Shown one piece after another: positions 1 to 6,236 of a stretch of 6,378 bases of DNA (its first letter is position 1; the number at the start of each line of letters is the position of its first letter). Where the stretch lies: assembly GCA_029934175.1 (NCBI GenBank), contig JAOZMT010000131.1:1-6378 (forward strand). The letters run 5' to 3'. The position numbers and the translations under genes are program-made. The notes beneath the pieces are model-generated. The model saw only the letters and a program-made list of their open reading frames with translations, searched no databases and was not told the DNA's origin. The stretch comes from Victivallales bacterium. GTDB lineage: Bacteria > Verrucomicrobiota > Lentisphaeria > Victivallales > JAUVCU01.

Positions 1-197
1 AAATTATAAGAAACATCATCACAATCTCTGATTTGTATAACTCCATCACCAATATTAGATGACATTCCAAAAATATCTTTATCCCCATATTTATTAAAAT
101 GGATATTTTCCCATTTACGAGAATGTTCTTCTGTTAATCTGAAACATTCTAATTCTTCAATAAAATTTCCATAATCATTAATTTTTTTATAGTATTT
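1..197 (-). CDS. Partial open frame of unknown function, no standard start codon
   Basis: This minus-strand frame is open from position 224 (just after an in-frame TAA at 225-227) to the window edge. From 197 it reads KYYKKINDYGNF and continues with an acidic, aromatic-rich sequence containing W29, EEH, NKYGDKD and GDGVIQIRDCDD. This composition looks like protein, and the frame lies immediately downstream of the PIG-L gene on the same strand. There is no ATG, GTG or TTG between the upstream stop and position 65. The first ATG (63-65) falls 44 codons into the protein-like sequence and has no clear Shine-Dalgarno site. An ATT at 180-182 is a conceivable non-standard start. The frame may therefore be a 5'-truncated remnant, a gene with an unusual start, or the product of a sequencing error. 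I do not recognise the family, and its 3' end lies outside the window. The coding call is tentative. Confidence 0.4.
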
Positions 198-205
198 CTT
201 TTTTA

Positions 206-1054
206 TTAAATAAAAGTATCTAAATTATTAGCTACATCATTTTTAAAATTATCAATAGTTTTTAAAGTGTATTCTTTAATATTCAGCTCTTTATTTGTGA
301 TTAATGGGGTTAAATCCATTGCGTAAGTATATGCATCACAATCATCTGCTGAATGAGAAGCATAAAAAGTTGCATTTGCTAATTGTCTTCCTCTTAAAGC
401 TAAATCATATCTTTTCCCGCCAGATACTTGCGAATCAAAAACACTAATTAAAGCCGCACCAACATTATCATATTGTGCAACAGGCAAAACAACTTTTTCA
501 TCATCTTGCATCCAATCAAGAGCACGCCAAACTTCACAACCATAAACTTTTTTAGGTTGATATTCGTCTGACAATTTTCTTATTGCTTTAACTGCGAGAA
601 CCGCAGTTGCCACATGAGTAATATGTTTATCTGCCAAATTATGTAAATAAATAACTTCAGGTTTAGAGGCTTTAATTATTTTTATCAAATCTGCAATAAC
701 AGCATCTGGATTCGTTTCTTTAACTTCAGAACTAGAAAATTTTAACTGAAATTGTGCAGAATAATCTCCAACCACAGCAGCTTTATTTTGTTCTTTTGCT
801 CTTATTTCTTGCATCTCTTCATCGGAAAAATCTGCATATAAACCTGTTCTTGGACTGCCTGCTCCATTTGTAACGATAACACTTGAAAACCATTTGTTTT
901 TATTATTAAAACATTCTGCAATTCCATTATAAGCAGCTATTTCTGTGTCATCTTGATGTGCTACAATCGCAAGATGAGTTATTCTTTCAAGAGCTAATTC
1001 TAAACCTGCATTATCTGGAACAAACGAAATAGCACCTTTTTTTGAAAAATTCAT
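206..1054 (-). CDS. PIG-L/LmbE-family zinc-dependent deacetylase
   Basis: This 282-residue protein belongs to the PIG-L (LmbE-like) family, whose members hydrolyse N-acetyl groups on GlcNAc-containing substrates using a zinc ion. The N-terminal motif AHQDDTE (residues 32-38) matches the family's AHPDDxE metal and catalytic motif. HNLADKHITH (138-147) supplies the later zinc-ligand histidine region. TNGAGSPR (62-69), CEVWRALDW (173-181) and FDSQVSGGKRYDLA (206-219) resemble the subgroup that occurs next to, or fused to, NagB-like proteins. No signal peptide is evident, so the protein is probably cytoplasmic. An in-frame ATG at 1150 would extend it by 32 residues into nagB. I chose 1054 because GGAGG lies 5 nt upstream, and the conserved region begins soon after. 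It follows nagB by 13 nt and is the last convincing gene of the operon. The substrate is inferred: an acetylated hexosamine or its phosphate is plausible but unproven. Confidence 0.88.
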   Translation of the reverse strand: MNFSKKGAISFVPDNAGLELALERITHLAIVAHQDDTEIAAYNGIAECFNNKNKWFSSVIVTNGAGSPRTGLYADFSDEEMQEIRAKEQNKAAVVGDYSAQFQLKFSSSEVKETNPDAVIADLIKIIKASKPEVIYLHNLADKHITHVATAVLAVKAIRKLSDEYQPKKVYGCEVWRALDWMQDDEKVVLPVAQYDNVGAALISVFDSQVSGGKRYDLALRGRQLANATFYASHSADDCDAYTYAMDLTPLITNKELNIKEYTLKTIDNFKNDVANNLDTFI

Positions 1055-1059
1055 ATTTT

Positions 1060-1064
1060 CCTCC
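1060..1064 (-). promoter_or_regulatory. Ribosome binding site deciding the PIG-L start
   Basis: GGAGG on the minus strand lies 5 nt upstream of the ATG at 1052-1054, inside the short nagB to PIG-L spacer. It favours this start over the upstream in-frame ATG at 1150, which would overlap nagB by 83 nt. Confidence 0.8.
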
Positions 1065-1067
1065 AAC

Positions 1068-1850
1068 TTAATAAGTTTGCCATTTTGGTTTGTTATTGTA
1101 AACCCATTTGTAATAATCAGCTTTTGATAATTTTGCAGCAGCAGCTTCATCTAAAATAATAATAGCATTCGGATGCATTTGTAATGCAGAACCAGGACAC
1201 ATTGCAGAAATCGCACCTTCAACCATTTGTTGGACAGCATCAGCTTTATTCTCTCCAAAAGCAAATAATAGGTTAGTTTTTGCATCCATAACAGTTCCCA
1301 TTCCCATAGTAATACAGTGATAAGGCACAGGGTCTCCATCTTTCATAAATCTTTTATTATCATCACGAGTTTGTTCATCTAAAGTTTTAATTCTAGTTCT
1401 TGAAGCAAGAGATGATGTTGGTTCATTAAAACCCAAATGACCATCAGAACCAATACCTAAAACTTGTAAATCAATTCCTCCTTCTTCTACAATTTTTGCT
1501 TCATAATCTAAACAATGTTGTTTAATATTTTCTGCTAATCCATTAGGAATATTTTTATTTTCTTCAGGAATATTTATTTCATCAAAAAGATTTTCATTCA
1601 TAAATCTATAATAAGAAGCATAATGATTTTTTTCTAAACCTATATATTCATCTAAATTAAAAGTTCTTACTTTTGAAAAGTCTAACCCTTTTTCTTTATG
1701 CCATTTAATCATTTCATTATAAAGCATTACAGGAGTGCTTCCTGTTGCTAGTCCTAAAACCGCATTTGGTTTTTCATTAATTAAATTTGCTACAATTTTT
1801 CCGCCAACTTCACTTCCTGCTTGCGCATCTTTTAAAATAATAATTTCCAT
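1068..1850 (-). CDS. nagB: Glucosamine-6-phosphate deaminase
   Basis: NagB converts glucosamine-6-phosphate to fructose-6-phosphate and ammonia, feeding amino sugars into glycolysis. The 260-residue length is close to the 266 of the E. coli enzyme. The phosphate-binding loop is LGLATGSTP (32-40). FNLDEY holds D67 (E. coli Asp72), and GIGSDGHLGFNEP holds D136, H138 and E143 (E. coli Asp141, His143, Glu148). The constant offset of five residues supports the alignment. SSLASRTRIK (146-155) retains the positions of E. coli Ser151, Ser152, Arg158 and Lys160, which bind the allosteric activator GlcNAc-6-phosphate, so allosteric control is possible. The C-terminal tail differs from E. coli. AGGAG, 7 nt upstream of the ATG, directly follows the trpF-like stop codon. 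The gene is followed 13 nt later by a PIG-L deacetylase. The protein is probably cytoplasmic. Confidence 0.95.
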   Translation of the reverse strand: MEIIILKDAQAGSEVGGKIVANLINEKPNAVLGLATGSTPVMLYNEMIKWHKEKGLDFSKVRTFNLDEYIGLEKNHYASYYRFMNENLFDEINIPEENKNIPNGLAENIKQHCLDYEAKIVEEGGIDLQVLGIGSDGHLGFNEPTSSLASRTRIKTLDEQTRDDNKRFMKDGDPVPYHCITMGMGTVMDAKTNLLFAFGENKADAVQQMVEGAISAMCPGSALQMHPNAIIILDEAAAAKLSKADYYKWVYNNKPKWQTY

Positions 1851-1862
1851 TTTATATCTCCT

Positions 1863-2510
1863 TTATTTTTTTGCATTTTTTATGAATTTATTGCACAATT
1901 CGCAATCTTGTGAACGATCCTCTCTTTTTAACCCACTATTAGCATCTACTCCATAAGGGTTGACTTTTTTAATTGCGAGTTCCACATTGTCAGGAGTTAA
2001 GCCTCCTGCTAACATTACAGGAAGTGGAAGTTCTTTTACAAGTTTAGCACTGATGTCCCAATTATGAACCTCTCCTGTTCCTCCAACTTGTGATTTCTCA
2101 TCACTATAGCTATCAATAATTACACCATCTATATGACGAATATATTCCATAATTTCAACACTACATGCATCATTTATAATATGAATGGCAAAAATCAATT
2201 TTGAATATGGCGGAAGTAAATCCCTAAGTTTCTTAATATCATCTAATGAATTATTACCATAAAGTTGAATTGTTGTAATACCAGTTTTTTCTACAATTTC
2301 AAAAATTTCTTCAACATCTTCTAAATGAGTCACAATCACAGGAGTTATATATGGGGGTAAAAGCCGCGCCAACCTTCCAGCTGTGCTTGCTAATATAAAA
2401 TCTGGCGAAGGATGAACCTGTCCGACAAGAAATCCTACAGCATCTATATCTAAATCTTTTATTGCTTCTATTCCCTCTTCATCTTTAATACCACAAATCT
2501 TAACTTTCAA
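1863..2510 (-). CDS. trpF: Phosphoribosylanthranilate isomerase-like protein
   Basis: TrpF catalyses the Amadori rearrangement of N-(5-phosphoribosyl)anthranilate in tryptophan synthesis. This 215-residue TIM-barrel protein has the family hallmarks. VKICGI (3-8) carries the catalytic cysteine C6, and GVIIDS (129-134) carries the candidate general acid D133. GGTGEVHNW (143-151) and LAGGLTPDNV (167-176) form phosphate-binding loops, and GVDANSG (187-193) matches the C-terminal loop, usually GVDxSSG. The stretch after strand 2 (VGQVHPSPDF) and VIVTHLEDVEE (58-68) differ from the usual GFVFxxxSPR and GVFVN patterns, so this may be a divergent subgroup. The start is TTG at 2508-2510, with GGGAGGT just upstream. 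It overlaps the end of coaX by 11 bp, which implies translational coupling. No other trp gene is in the window, so its pathway role rests on homology only. Confidence 0.85.
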   Translation of the reverse strand: MKVKICGIKDEEGIEAIKDLDIDAVGFLVGQVHPSPDFILASTAGRLARLLPPYITPVIVTHLEDVEEIFEIVEKTGITTIQLYGNNSLDDIKKLRDLLPPYSKLIFAIHIINDACSVEIMEYIRHIDGVIIDSYSDEKSQVGGTGEVHNWDISAKLVKELPLPVMLAGGLTPDNVELAIKKVNPYGVDANSGLKREDRSQDCELCNKFIKNAKK

Positions 2511-3219
2511 TATTTACCTCCCAAGCATTTAATAATCCTTTTAATGTGAAATTTTCACTTTCAGTTTTTAATTCTTTTATGTGATTAGTGAAAAAATTAA
2601 TATCTCCTCCTATTCCTATAATATGCACGCTGTTTGTCTTTAATTCAAGTTTTATCCCCTCAAGAATTGAATTAATTGCACCCACACATCCTAAGTCAAT
2701 CCCTATTCCCATTGATTCAGCTGTATTTTTACCAAGATAGCTAGTAATATTCAAATCCATATCGATTAATGGTAATTGTGCAGTTTTTGCATTTAATGCT
2801 TGTCTTAAAAGTCTTCTTCCAGGCAAAATAGCCCCTCCTTTAAATACATAATTCTCATCAAGAACTTCAAAAGTAATAGCTGTTCCAAAATCAATACATA
2901 TTGCAGGTAATTTCAATTTATTCAATTTTGCGAGATGTGCAATTCTATAAAGGTTTGCAATTCTATCTCCTCCAAGGGTTGATATATCAAATTCTGTCGA
3001 AAAATTTAAATTAGACTTTGGAGTCAACACAAAGGCATTCTTAATAGACTTTCTTATAAATTTTAATTTTTCTGGCACAACTGCACAAATCGCAACATCA
3101 GAGACTTGTTGTAATTGCTTAATTGAGAAATCTTTTGTTTGAACAGTGTCAATTCTAAATTTATCGTTAGGATATGCTATTTGCGTGTGTGTATTCCCAA
3201 TATTGATAAGCGCCTTCAT
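2500..3219 (-). CDS. coaX: Type III pantothenate kinase (CoaX)
   Basis: CoaX phosphorylates pantothenate in the first step of coenzyme A synthesis and belongs to the ASKHA kinase fold. The 239-residue length is slightly below the usual 250-260. The N-terminal motif is INIGNT (5-10), where the family normally has DxGNT; the codon at this place is AAT, so the first conserved aspartate is Asn6. The other family motifs are intact: GGDR (83-86, with D85), IDFGTAIT (109-116, with D110), GGAILPG (128-134) and LGKNTAESMGIG (162-173). The substitution may weaken metal or nucleotide binding, or mark a subgroup. The ATG lies 3 nt after the stop of the small membrane protein gene and has no strong Shine-Dalgarno site, which suggests coupling. 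The protein is expected to be cytoplasmic. The related regulator-like Baf proteins belong to the same family and are the main alternative. Confidence 0.88.
   Translation of the reverse strand: MKALINIGNTHTQIAYPNDKFRIDTVQTKDFSIKQLQQVSDVAICAVVPEKLKFIRKSIKNAFVLTPKSNLNFSTEFDISTLGGDRIANLYRIAHLAKLNKLKLPAICIDFGTAITFEVLDENYVFKGGAILPGRRLLRQALNAKTAQLPLIDMDLNITSYLGKNTAESMGIGIDLGCVGAINSILEGIKLELKTNSVHIIGIGGDINFFTNHIKELKTESENFTLKGLLNAWEVNIES
2516..2522 (-). promoter_or_regulatory. Strong ribosome binding site for the TTG start of the trpF-like gene
   Basis: GGGAGGT on the minus strand lies 5 nt upstream of the TTG at 2508-2510 and is embedded in the last codons of coaX. Its strength and spacing are the main reason to accept a TTG start here. 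The KICGI motif begins only three codons later, so little room exists for another start. Confidence 0.75.
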
Positions 3220-3222
3220 ATA

Positions 3223-3582
3223 TTATCTAAAACCCTTAGGTAACATAAATTCTGGGCCCATAACATAAATGACATAATAAGTTACAAAAATAGCAATAAA
3301 CATTCCACCATAAAAAAGTGAAATTCCTAAAATTCCAGCATTTTTTTTACTATTTTTATGTCCTTTTTCTAACGCTTTTTTTGCTCGCGGAGCTAAAGTG
3401 TTACCAACTAAAGAAAAACCAACAGCAAACATTAACACTAATATGGCAGTTAATGTAAATTGATCTAAAACTCCTAATTTGTGCAAGGATTGCATCTTAT
3501 AAATAATAATTTCTTCAACAGCATTTAAGACCAATAAACAAATTGGAAGAATTAAATAAGTTCTAATATTCTTCATTTTCAT
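3223..3582 (-). CDS. Small membrane protein of unknown function, three predicted helices
   Basis: I do not recognise this 119-residue protein. Three hydrophobic stretches of helix length are visible: about residues 8-28, 42-63 and 82-108. A basic loop between helices 2 and 3 (APRAKKALEKGHKNSKKN, 64-81) is probably cytoplasmic. With the basic N-terminus this suggests N-in, C-out topology in the inner membrane. No catalytic motif is evident. The ATG lies 1 nt after the lpxB stop, with AGGAG inside the last lpxB codons (about 9 nt upstream), so the two genes are probably translated together. A second ATG two codons later is possible. Its position after lpxB suggests, without proof, a role connected with the envelope. 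Confidence 0.75.
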   Translation of the reverse strand: MKMKNIRTYLILPICLLVLNAVEEIIIYKMQSLHKLGVLDQFTLTAILVLMFAVGFSLVGNTLAPRAKKALEKGHKNSKKNAGILGISLFYGGMFIAIFVTYYVIYVMGPEFMLPKGFR

Positions 3583-3583
3583 A

Positions 3584-4732
3584 TTAGTTGACTCCTATTA
3601 TCTCCAAACATTTTTTTGCGATTTGTGCAGTTGGCTTGTTATATTCACCTGCTAATATTGATTTAACAGCAGCTATATCTTGTTCAACAATATCACGCCT
3701 TTTTCCACCTGGGAGAATATCCTCTAAGGCAGTTACAATATCTTTAGGTCGAACATGTTCCTGCATAAATTCCTTAAATATTTCTTTATCTGCAATAAGA
3801 TTAAACACTGTAAAATACTTTATTTTTACAAGTAGCTTTGCAACAAAATATGTAATTGGATTGATTTTATAAATAACAACTAATGGAAGTCCTGCAATAC
3901 CACACTCAACAGTAACTGTTCCAGAGGCTGCTATCGCTGTTCCAACCTTCTGCATTAATTCACCAGTATTACCATAGGATACATCTATTAATGGTAGGTC
4001 AGGATGTTTTTCTGCATATTTATTTAATCGAGTTACTATTTCAGTATGAATTTTCTGTCTTGGAGCTGATATAGAAAAAGATAAACTTGGATGTTTTTGA
4101 CTTAAAATTTCGACACTTTTTAACATTGGAATTAATAAGTTATCAATTTCATGAAAGCGACTTCCTGGTAAAAGTAATACTCTATTTAGATCTTTAGGTA
4201 TTTCACTATTCGTCCTTTGTTCTATTACTTCAATGAGAGGATGACCTAAAAACTCAACATCTAAATTAGTTTCTGCATAAACCGCAGTTTCAAAAGGAAA
4301 AATTACAAACATTTTTTTGCAATATTTAGCTAGTAAAGGTATGCGTTTTTTCCCCCATGCCCAAACTTGTGGACTAATATACCAAATAATTGGGATATTG
4401 TGTTTATACATTTGCTTTGCAAATCGTAAATTAAAACCAGGATAATCAATAAGGATAATAGCATCAGGTCGTTCCTCTACAGCTTTATTTACAAGCTTAT
4501 GAAATATTTTATAAAAAGTTTTTATATGCTTAAGAACTTCTAAAAGCCCAACAACTCCAAGTTCTGTAGAATCAACTATAATGTCAACTCCAGCGTCTTT
4601 CATGTTATAGCCACCCATTCCTTTAATAGTCAGATTTTGATTTTTTTGATAAAGTTCTTTTGCTAACATAGAACCATAAATATCTCCTGACTCTTCTCCT
4701 GCAAAAATCCAAATTGTTTTATTTTCTTTCAT
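3584..4732 (-). CDS. lpxB: Lipid-A-disaccharide synthase
   Basis: LpxB (glycosyltransferase family 19) joins UDP-2,3-diacylglucosamine to lipid X to form the tetraacyldisaccharide of lipid A, at the inner face of the inner membrane. The length of 382 residues matches the E. coli enzyme. Conserved blocks in order are AGEESGD (11-17), LIDYPGFNLRFAK (94-106, with the conserved catalytic-region D96), YISPQVWAWGKKR (118-130), FPFE (145-148), FLGHPL (161-166), LPGSRFHEI (188-196) and AASGTVTVECGIAGLPLVVIYK (268-289). Near the C-terminus, NLIADKEIFKEFMQ replaces the common PELLQ-type ending while keeping the glutamate and glutamine. The ATG follows the FGE-like gene's stop by 4 nt, and I see no Shine-Dalgarno site, so reinitiation after the upstream gene is likely. 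The gene implies an LPS-type outer membrane. The other lipid A genes are not in the window. Confidence 0.96.
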   Translation of the reverse strand: MKENKTIWIFAGEESGDIYGSMLAKELYQKNQNLTIKGMGGYNMKDAGVDIIVDSTELGVVGLLEVLKHIKTFYKIFHKLVNKAVEERPDAIILIDYPGFNLRFAKQMYKHNIPIIWYISPQVWAWGKKRIPLLAKYCKKMFVIFPFETAVYAETNLDVEFLGHPLIEVIEQRTNSEIPKDLNRVLLLPGSRFHEIDNLLIPMLKSVEILSQKHPSLSFSISAPRQKIHTEIVTRLNKYAEKHPDLPLIDVSYGNTGELMQKVGTAIAASGTVTVECGIAGLPLVVIYKINPITYFVAKLLVKIKYFTVFNLIADKEIFKEFMQEHVRPKDIVTALEDILPGGKRRDIVEQDIAAVKSILAGEYNKPTAQIAKKCLEIIGVN

Positions 4733-4736
4733 TAAA

Positions 4737-6080
4737 CTATTGTTTTAAAGTATTTAAAATTTTTGGAGCTAAAACAATTCTAAAACCAACTCCAGTATTT
4801 TTATCTTTCGCCTCAGCATATTCTCTTGCAGCAGAACGACATTCTGAAGGCAAGTTTCCCCAAGACCCACCTCTCATAACTTTCGCTGGCGAAGGGATTA
4901 CATATCGTTCAGCATCACTTTCTCTCATTTTACTGATAACTACTTCTACAGGTCTAGAATTTAGTGGATTTTCTTGCGATATGTGCATATAAGCTTTAGG
5001 CCTATACCAGTCAGCACACCACTCCCATACATTTCCTGTCATATCATACAATCCAAATCCATTTGGAGCATAACTCTTTACTGGTGCTGATACTATATGC
5101 TTGTCATTTTTTGCTATTCCCCTCTCTTTATTCCATTTTTCTAGCTTTATAAATCGTCCATCTCTAGTATTTGCGAACTGTGCACCTAACTCCCCAAATT
5201 TATCGCCCCAAAAATAAATAGTCTCTGTTCCTGCACGACACGCATATTCCCACTCCGCCTCTGTAGGTAATCTATATTCATAATTTTTTGGAATACGATT
5301 AACATTTTGCTCTGCTTCAGTTAATGAACGACAAAATAAATTAGCTTCTTGCCAGCTAATATTTACTGCTGGTAAAGAATCTCCTGAAAGAAAGTATTTT
5401 CCCCATTTGCCTGATGAATGATTTGGCATTATTTTTTTTATTTGATAATTTGTGATTTCACTTTCTGACATCCAAAATTCACTTGTGATAGATATTTTTT
5501 TGAAAGGCAACTCATCATCATCGCCTTTTCCCTGCCTTCTTCCTATCGTAAAATTTCCCTTTGGAATATGCTTCATTGTTGTTAATATTGTAGGAACAAT
5601 GTAGTTAATCCCTTTTTTCATTCCTAGAACAGGAAAACTTTGCAAAATCATTTGTTTATATTTATCTTGTTTTTCAATCCATTGACGCCTATTTATAAAA
5701 TCATATTTAATAATTTTGTCATATTGTATAATTGCACGGGTCGCAAGTTGTTCTTTTTGAAATAGGTCAGCCTTATTCATTTGAATATCAATCAAGGATA
5801 TAACTTGATTCATTTTCTCTAGTTTTGTTGCTTTTTCAATACTTTTAGTGTATTCATTGGAGGCAACTTTTATAATAATCAATACAGATAAAATCATAAC
5901 AATAATAAACACTATTTTTATTATTCTATTTTTATGTTCTGTGTGCTGTTCAATTATATTATTAAAAGGATTAACTTCACTTTGTTTTATCCCTTTATAC
6001 TTTGATGATCTTTTCTTTTTCTTTTCAAAGGCAGGATGCTGTTCAAAGGTTACCTTATCATCTTTTTTATTTTCTATCAT
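4737..6080 (-). CDS. Membrane-anchored SUMF1/FGE-like domain protein
   Basis: This protein has 447 residues from the chosen start. A highly charged N-terminus (1-50, with KKKKRSSK) precedes one transmembrane helix at about 53-72. A helical, probably coiled-coil linker (about 73-150) follows, and then a sulfatase-modifying-factor (FGE-sulfatase) domain at about 173-438, probably outside the inner membrane. Domain motifs are IPKGNFTIG, PAVNISWQEANLFC, RLPTEAEWEYACRAG (270-284), NGFGLYDMTGNVWEWCADW (340-358), RGGSW (403-407) and GFRIV (432-436). True formylglycine-generating enzymes have two cysteines after RGGS. Here the first is replaced by Asn409 and only Cys414 remains, so formylglycine formation is doubtful; a binding or other non-FGE role is more likely. 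An upstream ATG at 6110 would add ten residues but lacks a ribosome binding site, whereas AGGGG precedes 6080. It is the first gene of the apparent operon. Confidence 0.88.
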   Translation of the reverse strand: MIENKKDDKVTFEQHPAFEKKKKRSSKYKGIKQSEVNPFNNIIEQHTEHKNRIIKIVFIIVMILSVLIIIKVASNEYTKSIEKATKLEKMNQVISLIDIQMNKADLFQKEQLATRAIIQYDKIIKYDFINRRQWIEKQDKYKQMILQSFPVLGMKKGINYIVPTILTTMKHIPKGNFTIGRRQGKGDDDELPFKKISITSEFWMSESEITNYQIKKIMPNHSSGKWGKYFLSGDSLPAVNISWQEANLFCRSLTEAEQNVNRIPKNYEYRLPTEAEWEYACRAGTETIYFWGDKFGELGAQFANTRDGRFIKLEKWNKERGIAKNDKHIVSAPVKSYAPNGFGLYDMTGNVWEWCADWYRPKAYMHISQENPLNSRPVEVVISKMRESDAERYVIPSPAKVMRGGSWGNLPSECRSAAREYAEAKDKNTGVGFRIVLAPKILNTLKQ

Positions 6081-6085
6081 ATAAA

Positions 6086-6090
6086 CCCCT
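6086..6090 (-). promoter_or_regulatory. Ribosome binding site deciding the FGE-like gene start
   Basis: AGGGG on the minus strand lies 5 nt upstream of the ATG at 6078-6080. It is an imperfect Shine-Dalgarno match but correctly spaced. The alternative ATG at 6108-6110 has only A/T-rich sequence without G-runs before it. Confidence 0.55.
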
Positions 6091-6111
6091 AATTGTTGAA
6101 TAATTGGCATT

Positions 6112-6139
6112 AATTTAATATACTTTTGTATATATTCAA
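6112..6139 (-). promoter_or_regulatory. Weak candidate promoter of the seven-gene operon
   Basis: On the minus strand TTGAAT (6139-6134) and TAAATT (6117-6112) are separated by 16 nt. Each matches four of six sigma-70-type consensus positions. The spacer is largely the palindrome ATATAC-TTTT-GTATAT (plus strand, 6118-6133). Transcription from here would begin near 6105, which excludes the ATG at 6110 and agrees with the start at 6080. In such A/T-rich DNA matches of this quality arise easily by chance. Confidence 0.25.
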
Positions 6140-6158
6140 ATACTTTACAAGAAAAAGC

Positions 6159-6180
6159 AAAAAAAATCGAAATTGATCTT
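6159..6180 (-). terminator. Weak candidate Rho-independent terminator for the repeat-protein gene
   Basis: On the minus strand AAGATC and GATTTT can form a 6-bp stem (one G-U pair) around a 6-nt loop, and the 3' arm runs into a continuous stretch of T. The site lies 55 nt after the stop codon of the heptad-repeat gene. The stem is A/T-rich and short, so its strength is uncertain. Confidence 0.3.
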
Positions 6181-6209
6181 AATATTTTCCATTATTTTGA
6201 TAAAATAAC

Positions 6210-6236
6210 AAGATTTTTAGGATTAACAGGATTTTT
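6210..6236. repeat. Three consecutive 9-bp imperfect repeats
   Basis: On the plus strand the units are AAGATTTTT, AGGATTAAC and AGGATTTTT. They abut the stop codon of the heptad-repeat gene at 6236-6238. Short runs of the AGGATTAACAGGATT kind are, as far as I recall, seen dispersed in many bacterial genomes. If copies flank other genes in this genome, this would be an interspersed element edge. Confidence 0.5.

Noticed and set aside
1055..1150. N-terminal extension of the PIG-L protein from the ATG at 1150
   Set aside because: It overlaps nagB by 83 nt, has no suitable ribosome binding site, and the ATG at 1054 has GGAGG at ideal spacing.
1151..1339. Minus-strand open frame of 62 codons in another frame of nagB
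   Set aside because: It lies inside the conserved C-terminal half of nagB and is a frame shadow.
1735..1956. Plus-strand open frame of 73 codons across the nagB/trpF-like junction
   Set aside because: It is antisense to two well-supported genes and has no homology-like motif.
3588..3872. Plus-strand open frame of 94 codons
   Set aside because: It lies wholly antisense to lpxB, whose protein motifs are unmistakable, and has no recognisable features.
4714..4992. Plus-strand open frame of 92 codons
   Set aside because: It is antisense to the conserved end of the FGE-like domain and shows only low-complexity composition.
4737..6080. Bona fide formylglycine-generating enzyme that activates sulfatases
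   Set aside because: The first of the two catalytic cysteines is replaced by Asn409, and no sulfatase gene is in the window.
5848..6084. Plus-strand hydrophobic open frame of 78 codons
   Set aside because: Its hydrophobic look is a mirror of the Lys-rich and Ile-rich N-terminus of the FGE-like gene on the other strand.
6081..6110. Ten-residue extension of the FGE-like protein from the ATG at 6110
   Set aside because: No Shine-Dalgarno site precedes it, while AGGGG precedes the ATG at 6080.
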